Below are positions 48,974 to 61,140 of a stretch of 64,000 nucleotides of DNA, piece after piece. A program made the position numbers and the translations under genes. This stretch comes from Lutjanus erythropterus (taxonomy: Eukaryota > Chordata > Actinopteri > Lutjaniformes > Lutjanidae). How positions within the stretch are numbered: the stretch's first letter is position 1; every line of letters begins with the position of its first letter. Under the pieces are notes generated by a model. The model searched no databases. It saw only the letters and a list, made by a program, of their open reading frames with translations, and was not told where the DNA came from. Where the stretch lies: the NCBI GenBank assembly GCA_020091685.1, contig CM034595.1:43967851-44031850 (forward strand), written 5' to 3'.

Positions 48974-51900
48974 ATGAGCGCTGACAGTAACAGTCACAAG
49001 TTGTTTGCGTCGTCCTTAAGTTTGCACAACGAGGACGAGGCTCTGGCGGTAGAAGAGGCCATCAGGGCGGCTGTGAACACTGTCATGACCGTGATGAGCA
49101 GCGCCTGTAACCGCAGGGTGGCGGAGTACCAGGGGATGGTGGCCGACAGGGACAAACAGATCCGGAGACTGGAGCTGCTGCGTGACGGAGAGAGCAGGAG
49201 GCACCGTGAGGATGAACTGGTGTCTCATGGGAGGGAAATAAACTGTGACGACGCCGCCAACAGATCCAGTAACCAAATGAAAAATGAAACTTGTGGTAAG
49301 TGCAGCAGCATCAGTCGATATTTAATAAATGCGTGCAATAAGTCAAGCTATGAAAGGTGATATCTCCTCTGCAGAGCGACAGTACACGCCTGGATGTGGT
49401 CAGGAAGTTCACCCACTCATCTTTCTGTTCATTTATCTGTTCATCAGCTGTAGGTGCGGAAACACCCACACAAATTTCCCCCGAGTGTTATGACACGGTC
49501 GAGGTTTTCCCCCACCAACATATCCAGACTGAGCAGCCCGGAGGAGCGGCCGCAGGCCGGCCCTTTGGATGCATCACCTCCATGGTTAAAGAGGAACCGT
49601 CTGACTTGGAGACGTTCATTAAATGGGAAGTCTGTGACACTGGGAGTTCCCCAGACCAGCAGGACAGACCAGACCAGCAGGACAGACCAGACCAGCAGGA
49701 CAGTCAGACTGGAGCTGATTGTCAGCACAATAAAAGCCCTGCAAAACAAAGTAAGCTGAGTGACTGACGTCAAGCAAGCAAGTCTGTTTATTCAGTGTGC
49801 TTCACACAGATGAAAAAGTAACATCAATATAATAAATACAATTAAAAGAAGATGCAAAATACATGAAATAATACAGCCCTAATTCCAAAAAAGTTTGTTG
49901 TAAATAAAATGCAGAATGCAATGATTTGCAAATCTGTTTTTACCTCTGTTCAGTTAAAATCAGGACAAATACATTATGTTTAATGTTCGAAATGTTTAAA
50001 ACTTTACTGTTTTTTCGATATACACATCTGCAACATGTTCCAAAAATGTTGGACAGGGTGAAGAAAACATGTTAAAGCTGTGTAATTCTGAAACCACATT
50101 ATGCAGGTAAACAGGTGAGATGATAACAGGGGACAGTATCATGGTTGGGTACAAGGGCTGCATCCTCAAAAGGCTCAGTCATCCACACACTGACTTTGAT
50201 AAAAACTGTGTGGGCAAATAGTTTAAGTTTCAACACATTAGCAGGGATTTCATTTACCACCATCCATAACATTAGAAGATTCAGAGAATCCAGAGACACA
50301 TGCAAGTTAAGATGAAAGTTAAGTGAAAACCGCATATCAGCAACATCCATTTTTGGAAATCATGAACATCGTGTCACCAAGGCTTAAGAGGAAAAGGACC
50401 ATCCAGATTGTTACAAGCACTAACTTCAGTAGCCTGGCATTGTGGGTAACCGTCACATCTGTGAAGGCCCCATTAATGCTGAAAGGTACATACAGGTTTT
50501 GGAGCAACATATGCTGCCATCCAGGCGACATGTTTTTCAGAGACGCCCCTTACTTATTTCAGCATCACATTCTGCACGTGTTACAACAGAGTGACTTCTG
50601 CAGCCGTGCATGAGCGAGAACCTGACGATACGATATGCATCACAAGTGTAGCATTTACAGGTTTAAACACAACATTAACCACCACAACACATCTTCACAC
50701 ACACAAAATATCACAATATAGTGTTTTGAGAATTGATACAGTATCACAAAACATAATGATATTTTCAACATTTTCTTATACCCTCACTGGCTTTGTGGCT
50801 CAGGTGCTAAACCAGCCTGCCTGCGGTCCAGACCTCTCCCACTGAAAACATGTGGCAGTTTATGAAGCAAAAAACACCACAGTGGAGACCAGAGACTGCT
50901 GAGCAACTGAAGTCATATATTAAGAAAGAATTAGAAAGAATTCCACTTTCAAAGCTTCTACAGAAAGTGTCCTCAGTCCCCAAACACTTACTGAATGTTG
51001 TGAAAAGAAAAGATGAAGAATCACAGTGTATAATGGATTTCTTCTGGCCCAACTTATTTGGAACGTGTTGCAGGCATTAAATTCAGAATGAGTGTATATT
51101 TACAAAAAAAACCAAAAACAATAATGCAAATCATTGCTTTTTTTTTTTTTTTTTTTTTTTTACATTTTACACATTGAGCCAACTTCATTGGAATCGGGGT
51201 TCTAATTACAGGGGAGTCATCTTGAGATAAGTACTATAAAATAAAAAGTACAATCAATAGAATAAAAACATAATGGCGTGTCTTCAGGGGATTGTGAACC
51301 AAAAACCTACCCAGTGAGCGTAGACTAGAGTTCTGCTTGAGGGTTTAATGTGTATGAAGTGCAACTTTTAGATCTCAGTCATAGAAAGTTTTTACCCTGG
51401 ATGTAAAGTTGCTACATTATCTAAAGATCTTATTCCAGACACAAACAGCATAACAGCTAAATGCTGCTTTATAGACAACTCACAGCACTTAAAAAAATCC
51501 AATCCAAAATGCAAAGTAATACCTGCAAAACACAGATGAGGCTGTTACAGTAGAAAGTGCTATAAACACTGTGATGAACATGATCTGCAGGCTCTTTGGC
51601 TCCTGATCTAAGATGAAGTTGAGAAATAACAGGTTGTAGAACTTCTCTCCCACACAGCTACTGGTTTTAATCACGTGTGGTTGTTAAATCGGTTAATGTG
51701 CCCCCTCAAGAATAACCTGGGAAAAAAGAGGTGAGACCTTTGGGTCTCGGTATTCTTCAAACAACGTCAGATCTCATCAAATGATCTAACAGAGAGGTTT
51801 TCAAAGTCAGAGGTGGGCCTCCCTGGGGGTGTCAAAGCAGTTTCAGGGCAGGCTCAGAAAGATTACATTATTTATAACGTTAATTATCACAAGGAGATCA

Positions 51901-54900
51901 CAGAGAATAGCCTGAATGCATGTGATTTGGTTAAAAAGATAGTTCAGACATACAGTACTGAGTAATTTTACTGTTTCCCCAGAGTCAGAAACCAATACAT
52001 TGTTTTTGTCAGATCCTTTTTATGTAGTTTGAAGTAATTTATCAGTAATATTAGCCTATCTCAGCTCAACTGTAGAACCCAGGAGTTGAGAGAAACTAAG
52101 CAAGTAAACTAAGGGGTTGCCTTTTTCCACACTTTGTCTGAGGGGAGGCCCACAGTCTCAGATTTTGAAAACCCCCGGTCTAACAGCATCTGAAAATGAT
52201 GAAACCAGAGCGGGGGATCTGAGGGTCGTCCCCGTGGAACATCTGAGTGTTTCCCCAAGGATGGAGTTGTAGCAGCAGAGGACAACTTTTTTTGTGTGTG
52301 CAGATTTGTATGTGTCTGCTGGTGCCAGAAGGGCTCTTGAGGGCCTACAGTTTGTGCACCAGACTGGTATTAACATGGTGTCAAAAGCATATCATTGCAT
52401 CAAAGTGATACTTTTGTTACTATTGAAAATCTTCTTGTGGGGGTGGGGCTGTTTGGGTAAATCGATGCCTGCAGATGACCTATAACTGACACTTATTAGC
52501 AGGAATTTATAATGTGACCACAACATCCAGCCTTACAAAAATCAAATTTGATTACAATAACACAGAAAATTATTATTTTACAAATGTTTTTCTAAGGGTA
52601 TGTTAGTTAAGCTGCTCTTGGAAAAAATGTGTCCCTTTCCTGCAAAACTATGAGTAAGAAATGAGAATTTGCTGGCGCAGCATGGATGCATTACAGAGAA
52701 CTGGATACAGATAATAATACTAACCAACCCTTTAAGATGTGGTCAGATGACACATTGTGCAACCCAGTGCACTGCAGACAATCTGTGACATTAAAACAGC
52801 GATGACACTGAAATTCAGACAGCACTGGAAAGAGAAACACACAAAATATGGAAGTTGTGGGGAAAACAAACATTTTCATTCCAAGTACACACGTTACCAA
52901 CAGTACTACTGTCTGAAAACCACACCTCATTATAATTCTGTATCTTATATTCCACATTTAACTTTATACTGTTTTTGCAGTAAGTATACTAACAGGAAGA
53001 GATACAGTAAAATCATTTGGACATCAAACTGCTTTTGCCACTGTCAGTGTTTTTCCAAACATTTTTTAGTTATCTGTTACTTGTTGAGGGACACAAAGAA
53101 CTATTTTTCTTCCCACTCAGGATTAATGCGCCCAGGTCACCGACCTGATGAACTTTATTTCTTCCTTTGACATTTGCTGAGAGAATAAGAGATAGATTGA
53201 AAGAACTGATAACGACTGCCAACATTTACATAATATCTGGTTTTGATTCATGACACATTATTTCCACTCTTACTGCATATATGAAAGTCAGCAGTCAACA
53301 GTTAGCCAACCAACAGGTTCATTTTAATCAGATTAAGTCAGGGTTTATCTTTGGTCCATTGCTGTTTAATTTGTAGGCTGTATGTTCAGTTTTTTGCTGA
53401 TGAAACTGCCTGATTACATAAAGATTAAATTTAAATTTAGATGTTTTCCTTTGCTTGAGACAAATCTGTGAATTTATTCATTTATTTATTTTATTTGTTC
53501 ATATTATTTATGTGTTTAGATTCAATTTGAAACCATCGATAGCCAAACGTAGCCACTCGCACCAAAACAGTCTAGACACATAAATATTACTACAGACCAG
53601 TGGAAAAATATTTATTTTTGTTTTTTTGGGTGAACTGTTCCTTTAAACTGCATCACCTTCTATATTCAAACCAAATAATCTCAATAAAATTAGTCATCAT
53701 TCTTCAGTGTAATTATTATGGCTCATAAAATTTAATGACCAAATACAAATAGTTAATGGATTTGTAAATGAAATATCTGTGTCTGGTTGTTTGTACAGAT
53801 GTGATTTACACAGTGTGGTTAGTGTTTGTCTTCACTGAAACCAGGCGCTTAAATTCAACTATCTCACCGTCAAGCCAGAGGAAAAATATGTATTTTTAAT
53901 TTTGTAGTGAACTGTCCCTTTAAAGACGCTCAGTCTTCCTGTTTGAGAAAGTATTTTTGAAATAAAGCAGTTAATATATATTAAAAAAAAAAACACGCTT
54001 AGTGACAAGTCAGTTACAGGGAGGCTGTGTGTTAATTATTCTGCAGGTCGTACGAGAAAGACGTCTTGGTTTCAGGTTTTCTAAGAACTATGACTGTCTT
54101 TGGTTTGTTTCTAAGAACTGCTTCTTCTTCCTCTTCTTCTTGTTTTCTTAATCATGCATGTGGTTTGTACGTCTGTTCCACTGTAATAACTGTGTCTCCT
54201 ACACTGTCCTTTACATTAAGGACAGGCCAACCTTATTTGTGAAGCAGTAGTTAGTAAAATTCATAATAATTTCATTTGACTGTTGCACAAGAAGCACCAT
54301 TTGAGCATTGCATGGGGGACCACGACTTTGTGCACCTGTGTCTAGAAAAGTTCTTGTCAGGAATAATGGGACCAGTGCACTGCCTCATGATGTCACTGCA
54401 GGATACATCCCACTGAGTTTATAGGAAAAGAAACAACTGTGGAGAAATACACAGATTCAAGATTAAAAAAAAAAAGAAAAGGTAAATTGTCGGGCAGTTA
54501 AAGTTGCCTAATAGTTCCCATGAAACTACAATAAAATACACTGCATAAATACTTTGTGTATTCTTTGTAGTATTGCAGTCATATTTCACTGCTATAAACA
54601 TCTTTAAAATGTAATAAGGAAATACTGCGTAAGTACATGAAGTCGACAGAGTGAAGGTTACTTTCTAAGTTTACTGAAACAGTTGTAAATATTGGTTGAT
54701 CAGCGTATAAACTCTTATGATGTACTGCTTAACCACGAGGTCTCACTGTAGCAGTTAGCACCGGATTCAACAGGTTAAATACAGAAAAAAATATGTCAAA
54801 TTACATACAGCTGTCCCACTATAGAAGTCTATGGTTAGTTTGTTCACAAATATAAGCTTTTTTTTATGTGAACATTCAGTATACTCACCAAAATTTGGCA

Positions 54901-57900
54901 TCATCAATCAATTAAATACCATAATAAAAAAAACAATATTAGGTAAAAATACATCTAAAGTTTTGTAGTTCAAAGTTATGTAAGTTTGTTAGTGAGTTAA
55001 GTTTAATTGAACACCAAGTGGTCAATTAAATATGGAACCTTTCCAATGAATTAACAGTGGTTGGAATATGATATCATTTTAAGTGTCTGTTAAAACTACT
55101 TTAACATCCACTAATTTTACAGTGTGTTCCTTTAAATAAACAGACATTTTTCTGGTTACTTTGTTTTTTAAAGTGTGAAGTCAGTGTGCAGCGAGGTGGG
55201 CGGGGCTAACCAGGCATGAGCAGCTGCATACGTTTTTGTTGGAACTACTTTTACTGAATGTTTGTTAACCCGGAGGAACAGGGACGTTGTGTGTGGGGTG
55301 GACACAGAAAAATAATCTCCCTCTTCATGATTTAGCATTATATCATATATCTGCTCGGAGCTGTTAAAGTGAGCATGGTGACGGACCGCAGGGTTTTTCT
55401 TGAGTGAACACACAATATTTACATCTAATCTGTGAATATCTTTAACATGACAGCAACTACAATAAAGCATTCATATTTTTTTACAGCCTCGACGTGCTCT
55501 CCGGGTCCGTCAGGGAATTCGGGCAGTGATTTTCCGGATGGGACTCTCCCGAGCTCTCCTGTAAGCTCGCAGTCGGCGCCAGGGTGTACCACCTCCACAA
55601 ACGCAGGTAAGTGCAAATACAGCCGTGGTAGAGTACGTAACAGAACGGAAGGGGAAAGAGTGGTACTGTGATGTGGTAACAGTATGAATTTTGGAAGATG
55701 CATTGCTCTAGTAACAACTTCACAGTATAAAACCACAGTTGTTCAGACTAAACATGTTCTCAAGATGCTCCCCGATATCAAAAAAGAAGCAGCAGCATAA
55801 GACAAACTGGCATCATAAAATAATGCAGTGTTCTTGTTAGAAAAATTAATCAGATTAATTAATTGTCAGTGTTTGCATGAGAACAAATTATAATTGGATT
55901 GTTAGTGTCTGGTTACAGTTGTTACATTTGCACCTCGCAGCCAGCAGACTCAAAATACACAACAACTGGCATCAATGAAACTACAGCAAGTAAATATTTT
56001 TACCCTTTAAGGGTCTGTGTCCACATAGGGTTTTTGTTTGTTTCTTTTTTCTCTTTTTTGTGGCAGAAAGATGGTGGCGGGCTGCTGAGGAGTGCTGGGT
56101 TGAAGCATCTGTGTGCTTAAATGAAACCTGTGGGTTTTGTTTCTATAACAACAATATCCTGAATACCTGTGACCAGTGTTGGTACACAGCCTGGCGTCAC
56201 ATCTTTGGCTTTTATTATCTATTTGTTTGACACTTTTTTCACTATGAGCACCAACAGGAAGATGCTTGCTCTCTTTTTTTTTGCATACGTATGACGCATG
56301 ACTCCTCTCATCCACGCTGCCGTTCAAAGATGTTTCCTCCAAGAGACATGTTGCACTTTGAAGTTGCAGAAAATACAGTATATTGATTACAATATTATCC
56401 ATTACAGATGTGTACGCTGACGACTCAGTGCCCTCCAGCAGTGATGTAACACCATCGGTACTGGACAGCGACTGGCATTTCAACTTCAAGATACCTTGGA
56501 ATATCCTGCCATCATACATAAAAGACATCCTCAGGAAGCAAAAACGCCCGTCTGTGAAGGACAGAAGACAGATTATCCGGCTGATAGGTACGGCAATCCT
56601 GGCAGTGTGCAAAAATCCAATGAAGAGACACAGCGCTGAAATTGCTCGCAGAATGGTGTTGGCCTATCCTAAATCATTCAAGGATGTAGTCAATGGTCAA
56701 GTTATTGGAAGTGGCTACGACTCCCTTGCAAAGCAGCTGCAGCGCAGAATGGACAACAGCAGAAGATCACAGCCAGCAGGTGTGAAGCAAACCAGCTCTG
56801 GTCAGAAAAGGAAATGGCAGAGGACTGCATGTGGAAGTGTCAACCCTGATCCGCTTTCTGTAAACCTTAAAGACCAACAAAAGAAAAAAGAGCTACAGAG
56901 AATGTTTGAGAAAAATGACCAGGACAAAAATAAAATAGAGAGGTTGATGACAGAAACATTTGCTTGCCAAAGAACAGATGTACTTAATGAAAAAGATGTA
57001 CATACCTTGAAAGAAGAGTGGCCCCACCTCTTCCACACCACTGGATTGAAGACCCATTTCAAGCAGCTAACTGGTGTCCACATAGATGAACAATTTAAAG
57101 AAACCATGAGCAGTAAATTCAGAGGAGTTCTGCAGTACTTCAGGCGTCTGGACGGGGAAAGAAGTTGTACAGCTAAGCAACTTTCTGATATCCACTCTGC
57201 AAACACAAGTGAAGATCCAGTTTCAGCTGTGCTGATGCTGTTACTCCACTTCAAGGAAGATGGAAGCAAGATGTTTGTCCATGTCAAAGACACCTGTGTC
57301 TCATCTGAAGTAAGACAACAGGATCTACCCCCAGCTCCATGCATCGTGGTGTGTGGTAAGTGTGTAAAGACTGTGCAAATAAAAAGGTTTGGGTTTGTCA
57401 GAATCTCCTGTCAAAGTTCAGTATTTTGTGCCTGGTTTTCTTTATTTCCTTTCTCACAAGCCTTTATCCAGGATCTATTCTATCCTTATTCTCAAAATGG
57501 GACGTGGCCTGTTAAAACTTGGTGGTAACACTGTTTGAAGGGATGTGCAGACTGTCATTGCACTGTCATGATCACCGCCTCATGACACCTGTCGTGAACA
57601 TAAAGTCTTTATGAGTGTCTTTAATTCAGTTGTGTCACTTTTAATGCAAAATTGATAAACTTGCAGAAACGGTTTAGGTTTATGTTTTAACGTCACATTA
57701 AATTGTCATATGTGCTTGTTTTTGACATTTACCATCATGAGACCATTACAGTTCCTCCGGGAAGCTGCAATGTTGCAATAGCAAAAATTCATGCAAATTC
57801 AACAAATCCCCATTAATTCTGTGCAACGTTGCAACTTTGTCCAAATTCTGCAAGTTTGCACGTCATTGTAGCTTCCTCCCACCAATCACAGCAGCCCCCT

Positions 57901-59862
57901 GCACAAACTTCATGCAGTGTACAACTCAGTAAACTGACTCAATGTTTTGTTTTATTATTCATTCTTGCTTTGTCATGATATTTATCAATGCTCTTATTTT
58001 ATCATTTTGTGTCTGAGTTTGAAGTCCAAACAGATTCTGCGTCTTTGTGGAATGTCCCCTGGTGAACTTCCTCATATACAAATTACTCTGCGTCTTTTTG
58101 GTAAGGTTTGGAAATCCTGGAGGGACTGATTATAAATCATAGCATATATGAATATTTTCCTTGGCCTCGAGTAGATTGGTACGTTTTGGACTTGTCATAA
58201 AAATGTGACGAAGTTTTATTACACTGTCAAATGCTTCTGTCACAGTGTCATGAATATTTCCTCTGACCTAAAGTTAAGTGGTACACTTTGGACTTGTCTC
58301 AAAGATGTCATTATATATTATAAGACCAGTTTGAAGACAGAGTACAGTGCCAAGGTGCTTTAGCTTACAGAGTTACCTTATGGACAGGTAGCAGTTAGCT
58401 AGTTGCTAACCGCTGTTTGCTCTCATCTGTAGTTGGCGTCAGACAGTTAGCATGGTTAGCTGTGGCGCTAGCCACCTAATTAGTTGACTTAACCCCAGGG
58501 TGCCAGAAGCAAAACCCAGCAACTAAACCATGTCAGTGCTGTATTCAGAATGTTATTAAGACCTCTATGAAACTTCTAACATCCTCTGCATGCAGTCTGT
58601 TTCTAAAAAGTCTTAATAACATTATGAATTAAACACATTATTTTTTTCTGGAGCTAATGGAAGCCCCTAAAGAGTGAACAGTCTTGCTTCCTTCTCATCT
58701 CTGTCGATAAGTACTTTCGCCTGCCGTGCTAGCATTGTCAGCACCTAGCTGAGCCTGGCCTAACTGGAGCTCCCAGCCGGACCGGGACCGAACAAAGCCC
58801 CTGAGACAACAGTGGCCAGTGACAGGGAATACAGTACCATGGTGGTTTTCTTGATGGGTTTGGCTTCTAGGATAGCAGGGCTGTGTCAGCTAATTAAGGA
58901 CCAAGCACCACAGCTAGCTCCACAGCTGACCATGCTAACTAGCTAATGCCAGCTACAGATAACAGCAATTAGCCCACTTTAGCAACAAGTAAACCTGTCT
59001 GTATTGTCATCAAACTGGCCTTATAACATCTGATGACATCCTTATGATAAGCCCAAAATACACCAATTTACTTGAGGTCAAGGAAAATTTTCATGACACA
59101 CATATAATGTGATGTGATAATCTCATGATGGCCAGTCTCAAAACATATGACCGTTTAACAGCAGTCATAAACGTTAATAAAGACTCCTTCATGCTCATAA
59201 CAAGTGTCATGACATGGTTATGACAGGGTAATGATGCCTGCATGCCCCTTCTAATAAAGTGTTATCAGCTAAACTTTATTTTTGCATGTGTTCTCAGGAG
59301 ACAGCCTGCTGACGGCGACAGCGTTCATGGTGGCAGTTGATCAGGTGGTTGTGATGGAAAGAATTTCCACCTTCATCAATGCAGTGGTTGCCATGTTCAT
59401 GATGTACTACGTCATGAATATTAATTACCCTGCTGAGGTTTGCTCCACCATGGAGTTCCTTCAGAGGTATTTTTCACATCACATCTTACATCTATAACTT
59501 GAGTTGTTTGCTTCAGTAAAACGGAGCACAGCGGCAGGAAGATGTTGGATGTTGTGGTGGTTGGTTGTTACTGCAGCTGTTTCAGTTTCTCATTATTGAT
59601 CACAAACGATTAATTGTAATACATCAAACTATAATATCTAACCTCACACACGATTATATTCTATTCCTCAAAATAAAAAAACCTTTAAGTGTGAGATACA
59701 AGTCTAATTTTCTAGTGTTATTCGCCCAACAGATGCATTTTCAGAATCGACCCTGGCAATGGTTCTGCAGTGGACAAACACAAGAAAAAAAAACGGTTGT
59801 CTGTGAATCCCAAGGTCCTCAGTCTCATATCGAAGATCTCCAAGGACGGATGGACGAAGTGA
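48974..59862 (+). CDS. Uncharacterised fish protein with a SAMD3-like C-terminal region
   Basis: Coding exons: 48974-49295, 49448-49750, 55487-55606, 56408-57355, 59298-59466 and 59733-59862; intron phases 1-1-1-1-2; 663 aa. Residues about 1-107 are charged and coiled-coil-like (AEYQGMVADRDKQIRRLELL), like N termini of many fish zinc-finger proteins, yet no zinc finger follows. The acidic middle has two sumoylation-type motifs (VKEE, IKWE), a DQQDRP repeat and a Ser/Pro/Gly-rich exon 3. Exons 4-6 form the part I recognise from fish proteins annotated as SAMD3-like or uncharacterised: IPWNILPSYIKDIL, AYPKSFKDV, GSGYDSLAKQLQRRMDN, EEWPHLF, LLLHFKED, PPAPCIVVCGDSLLTATAFM, NINYPAEVCSTMEFLQRCIF and a basic end with LSVNPKVLSLI. 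No SAM domain is visible in this model. Function is unknown; the N terminus suggests a nuclear protein. The stop lies 3 bases before a donor (59,866). Introns hold a transposase relic (intron 2) and a long-TIR element (intron 4). Confidence 0.8.
49651..49704 (+). repeat. 18-bp in-frame tandem repeat encoding DQQDRP
   Basis: Three near-identical copies of CCAGACCAGCAGGACAGA in exon 2 of the third gene encode repeated Pro-Asp-Gln-Gln-Asp-Arg. Because the unit is a multiple of three, copy-number change would keep the frame. Confidence 0.9.
49872..51204 (+). mobile_element. Degenerate IS630/mariner-type transposon in intron 2 of the third gene
   Basis: The left end TACAGCCCTAATTCCAAAAA and the right end TTCATTGGAATCGGGGTTCT are imperfect inverted repeats of the widespread fish end 'TACAACCCCAATTCC'. 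AATGATTTGCAAATC near the left and CAAATCATTG near the right form the inner inverted pair. Internal plus-strand sequence keeps transposase fragments. Near 50,455-50,600 lies a block coding for TSVKAPLMLKGTYRFWSNIC. Near 50,812-51,060 lies a PACGPDLS-type block equivalent to the conserved SPDLSPIEN segment; in this copy the catalytic Glu region reads through a stop. The piece between is rearranged. The element is dead, with many stops and frameshifts. Confidence 0.8.
51138..51161. repeat. Poly(T) run
   Basis: About 24 T in a row inside the right part of the transposon relic. Confidence 0.9.
51205..55486. other. Intron 2 of the third gene, remainder
   Basis: No additional exon is recognised. 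About 53,580-53,650 and 53,875-53,925 are ends of family 1 miniature elements (GTGGAAAAATATTTATTTTT ... GGGTGAACTGTTCCTTTAAA, and GAGGAAAAATATGTATTTTT ... GTGAACTGTCCCTTTAAAG). About 51,920-51,960 holds a TTAAAAAGATAGTTCAGA end of yet another family. The 137-codon frame at 52,757-53,170 has no recognisable domain. Confidence 0.45.
57525..59275. mobile_element. Long-TIR element, copy B, in intron 4 of the third gene
   Basis: The left end (TTGAAGGGATGTGCAGACTG, GCACTGTCATGATCACC, TCATGACACCTGTCGTGAAC) is matched by an inverted right end at about 59,170-59,270 (AGACTCCTTCATGCTCATAA, CAAGTGTCATGACATGGTTA, TGACAGGGTAATGATGCCTG). It is the same family as copy A. Both contain CCACAGCT(A/G)(A/G)CCATGCTAACTAGCT-like internal sequence. 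Copy B is longer (about 1.75 kb) and carries more GCTAGC/GTTAGC-rich interior. No transposase was found. Confidence 0.75.
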
Positions 59863-61140
59863 CTGGTGAGTTATTTTATCATCTGAATGATTTAAGTCCT
59901 GAATTCACTGCTGGATGACATTCAATATTAAATTCTACTAACATTTATCGTATAGTGCTAACCCAGTGTGCACGTCGTCTTGTTCGTGGTGCAGACAGAT
60001 ACCTCCCGTTTTTTTCTCTTTCTCTATGAACACACAGTGCTTTGAGCACATTAAAGGGACAGTTCAACCCCCAAATACACGTTTCCTGTTACCTGTAGTT
60101 TATCCATCCAGATTGTTGTGGTGTGAGCTGCTGAGTTTTGGAGATATCAGCTGTAGAGATGTCTGCCTTCTCGCAGATATCATGAATCTAGATGACATTG
60201 GGCTTGTTGTGCTCAAAGTGCCAAAAAATACATATGAAAAAGTCAACTTCTCTTTCTGGAATCATGACCAAGATTACTCAAGATCATCCTCAGACCTTGT
60301 TGCAAGCAGTTTCATGTGGGAACTATTTTCTTTACAACATAGAAAGAGTCAGCTGACATCTCCAAAACTCAGTAACTCACGCCTAACAAACCAGATGGAT
60401 AAATAGCACTACAGGCTAGAGGAAAAATATGTGTCATTGATTTTTGGGTGATCTGTCCCTTTAACATAGTAAACTCAATCTGGTGGAAATTTTAAATCAT
60501 CAGCACATTTCTTTTTTTAAGTTTTACTTAAACTTGTAATGTTTGAACACAGACTTCTTTTTCTACCATACAGATGCAAGAAACAAGATTCAAACAAGAC
60601 ACAAGAATCGACCAAAAATACGGAGGTTTTCACAGATCTAAACATTCATACCAGATTGTGAAAAGACCCAGATGTTCTACCCAGAACCAAACCAGACTTG
60701 TCTGTTGTTTGAAAGCTCAGATCCGGATCACGCAGAACGAAAAAACGCCAGACTCAAACAGGAGCTGTCTGTTATTTGAAATCTAGGACCAAGGACCTAA
60801 GCAGAAACCGAGAAATGTCAGACCCAAACTGGGCTGGGAGACAGAAAGATTTCCTAGCTGATTGCTATTAACAAGATAATGACGGGGCTGATCCACTTAT
60901 AACTGGTTCCAATTTCCAACCTGAAAGCGTCCATCTGCACAGCGCCTGGAGTAAACAAAAGCGTGGCCGACTGTGAAAAACTGACGAGGATTTTTGTCAA
61001 GCGTTCACGTGAGGAACGATACGTGAGGCAGCAGACGTCACTTCAGACCCAACAACCTGACACAGACGGGAAAAAAATACAGTCCCCATCCTCTGACTCA
61101 TACGTGTCTGGACATGTCCAATAAAGCTGCAAGACTGAGT
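59863..61140 (+). other. Probable 3' UTR of the third gene with a possible UTR intron
   Basis: Just after the stop, CTG|GTGAGT at 59,865/59,866 is a good donor and TACCATACAG|ATGCAAG at 60,573/60,574 a good acceptor. A final non-coding exon from 60,574 to the AATAAA at 61,120 (about 20 bases before 61,140) is therefore plausible. The junction would be only 3 bases beyond the stop, too close to trigger nonsense-mediated decay by the usual 50-base rule. The intron contains a family 1 miniature element (60,050-60,465). Confidence 0.5.
60050..60465. repeat. Miniature element, family 1, downstream of the third gene
   Basis: Begins TTAAAGGGACAGTTCAACCC and ends GAGGAAAAATATGTGTCATT then GATTTTTGGGTGATCTGTCC followed by CTTTAA; the ends are inverted repeats. 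It is the most complete copy in the window and the best reference for the family. The 146-codon frame across it is not a gene. Confidence 0.7.

Noticed and set aside
52757-53170. 137-codon plus-strand open frame in intron 2 of the third gene
   Set aside because: Cys/His/Tyr-rich but without spaced zinc-finger motifs, and out of context with the flanking exons; judged to be chance.
56007-56612. 201-codon minus-strand open frame, and 180 codons at 56,802-57,344
   Set aside because: Both are antisense to exon 4 of the third gene or its flank and have no family resemblance.
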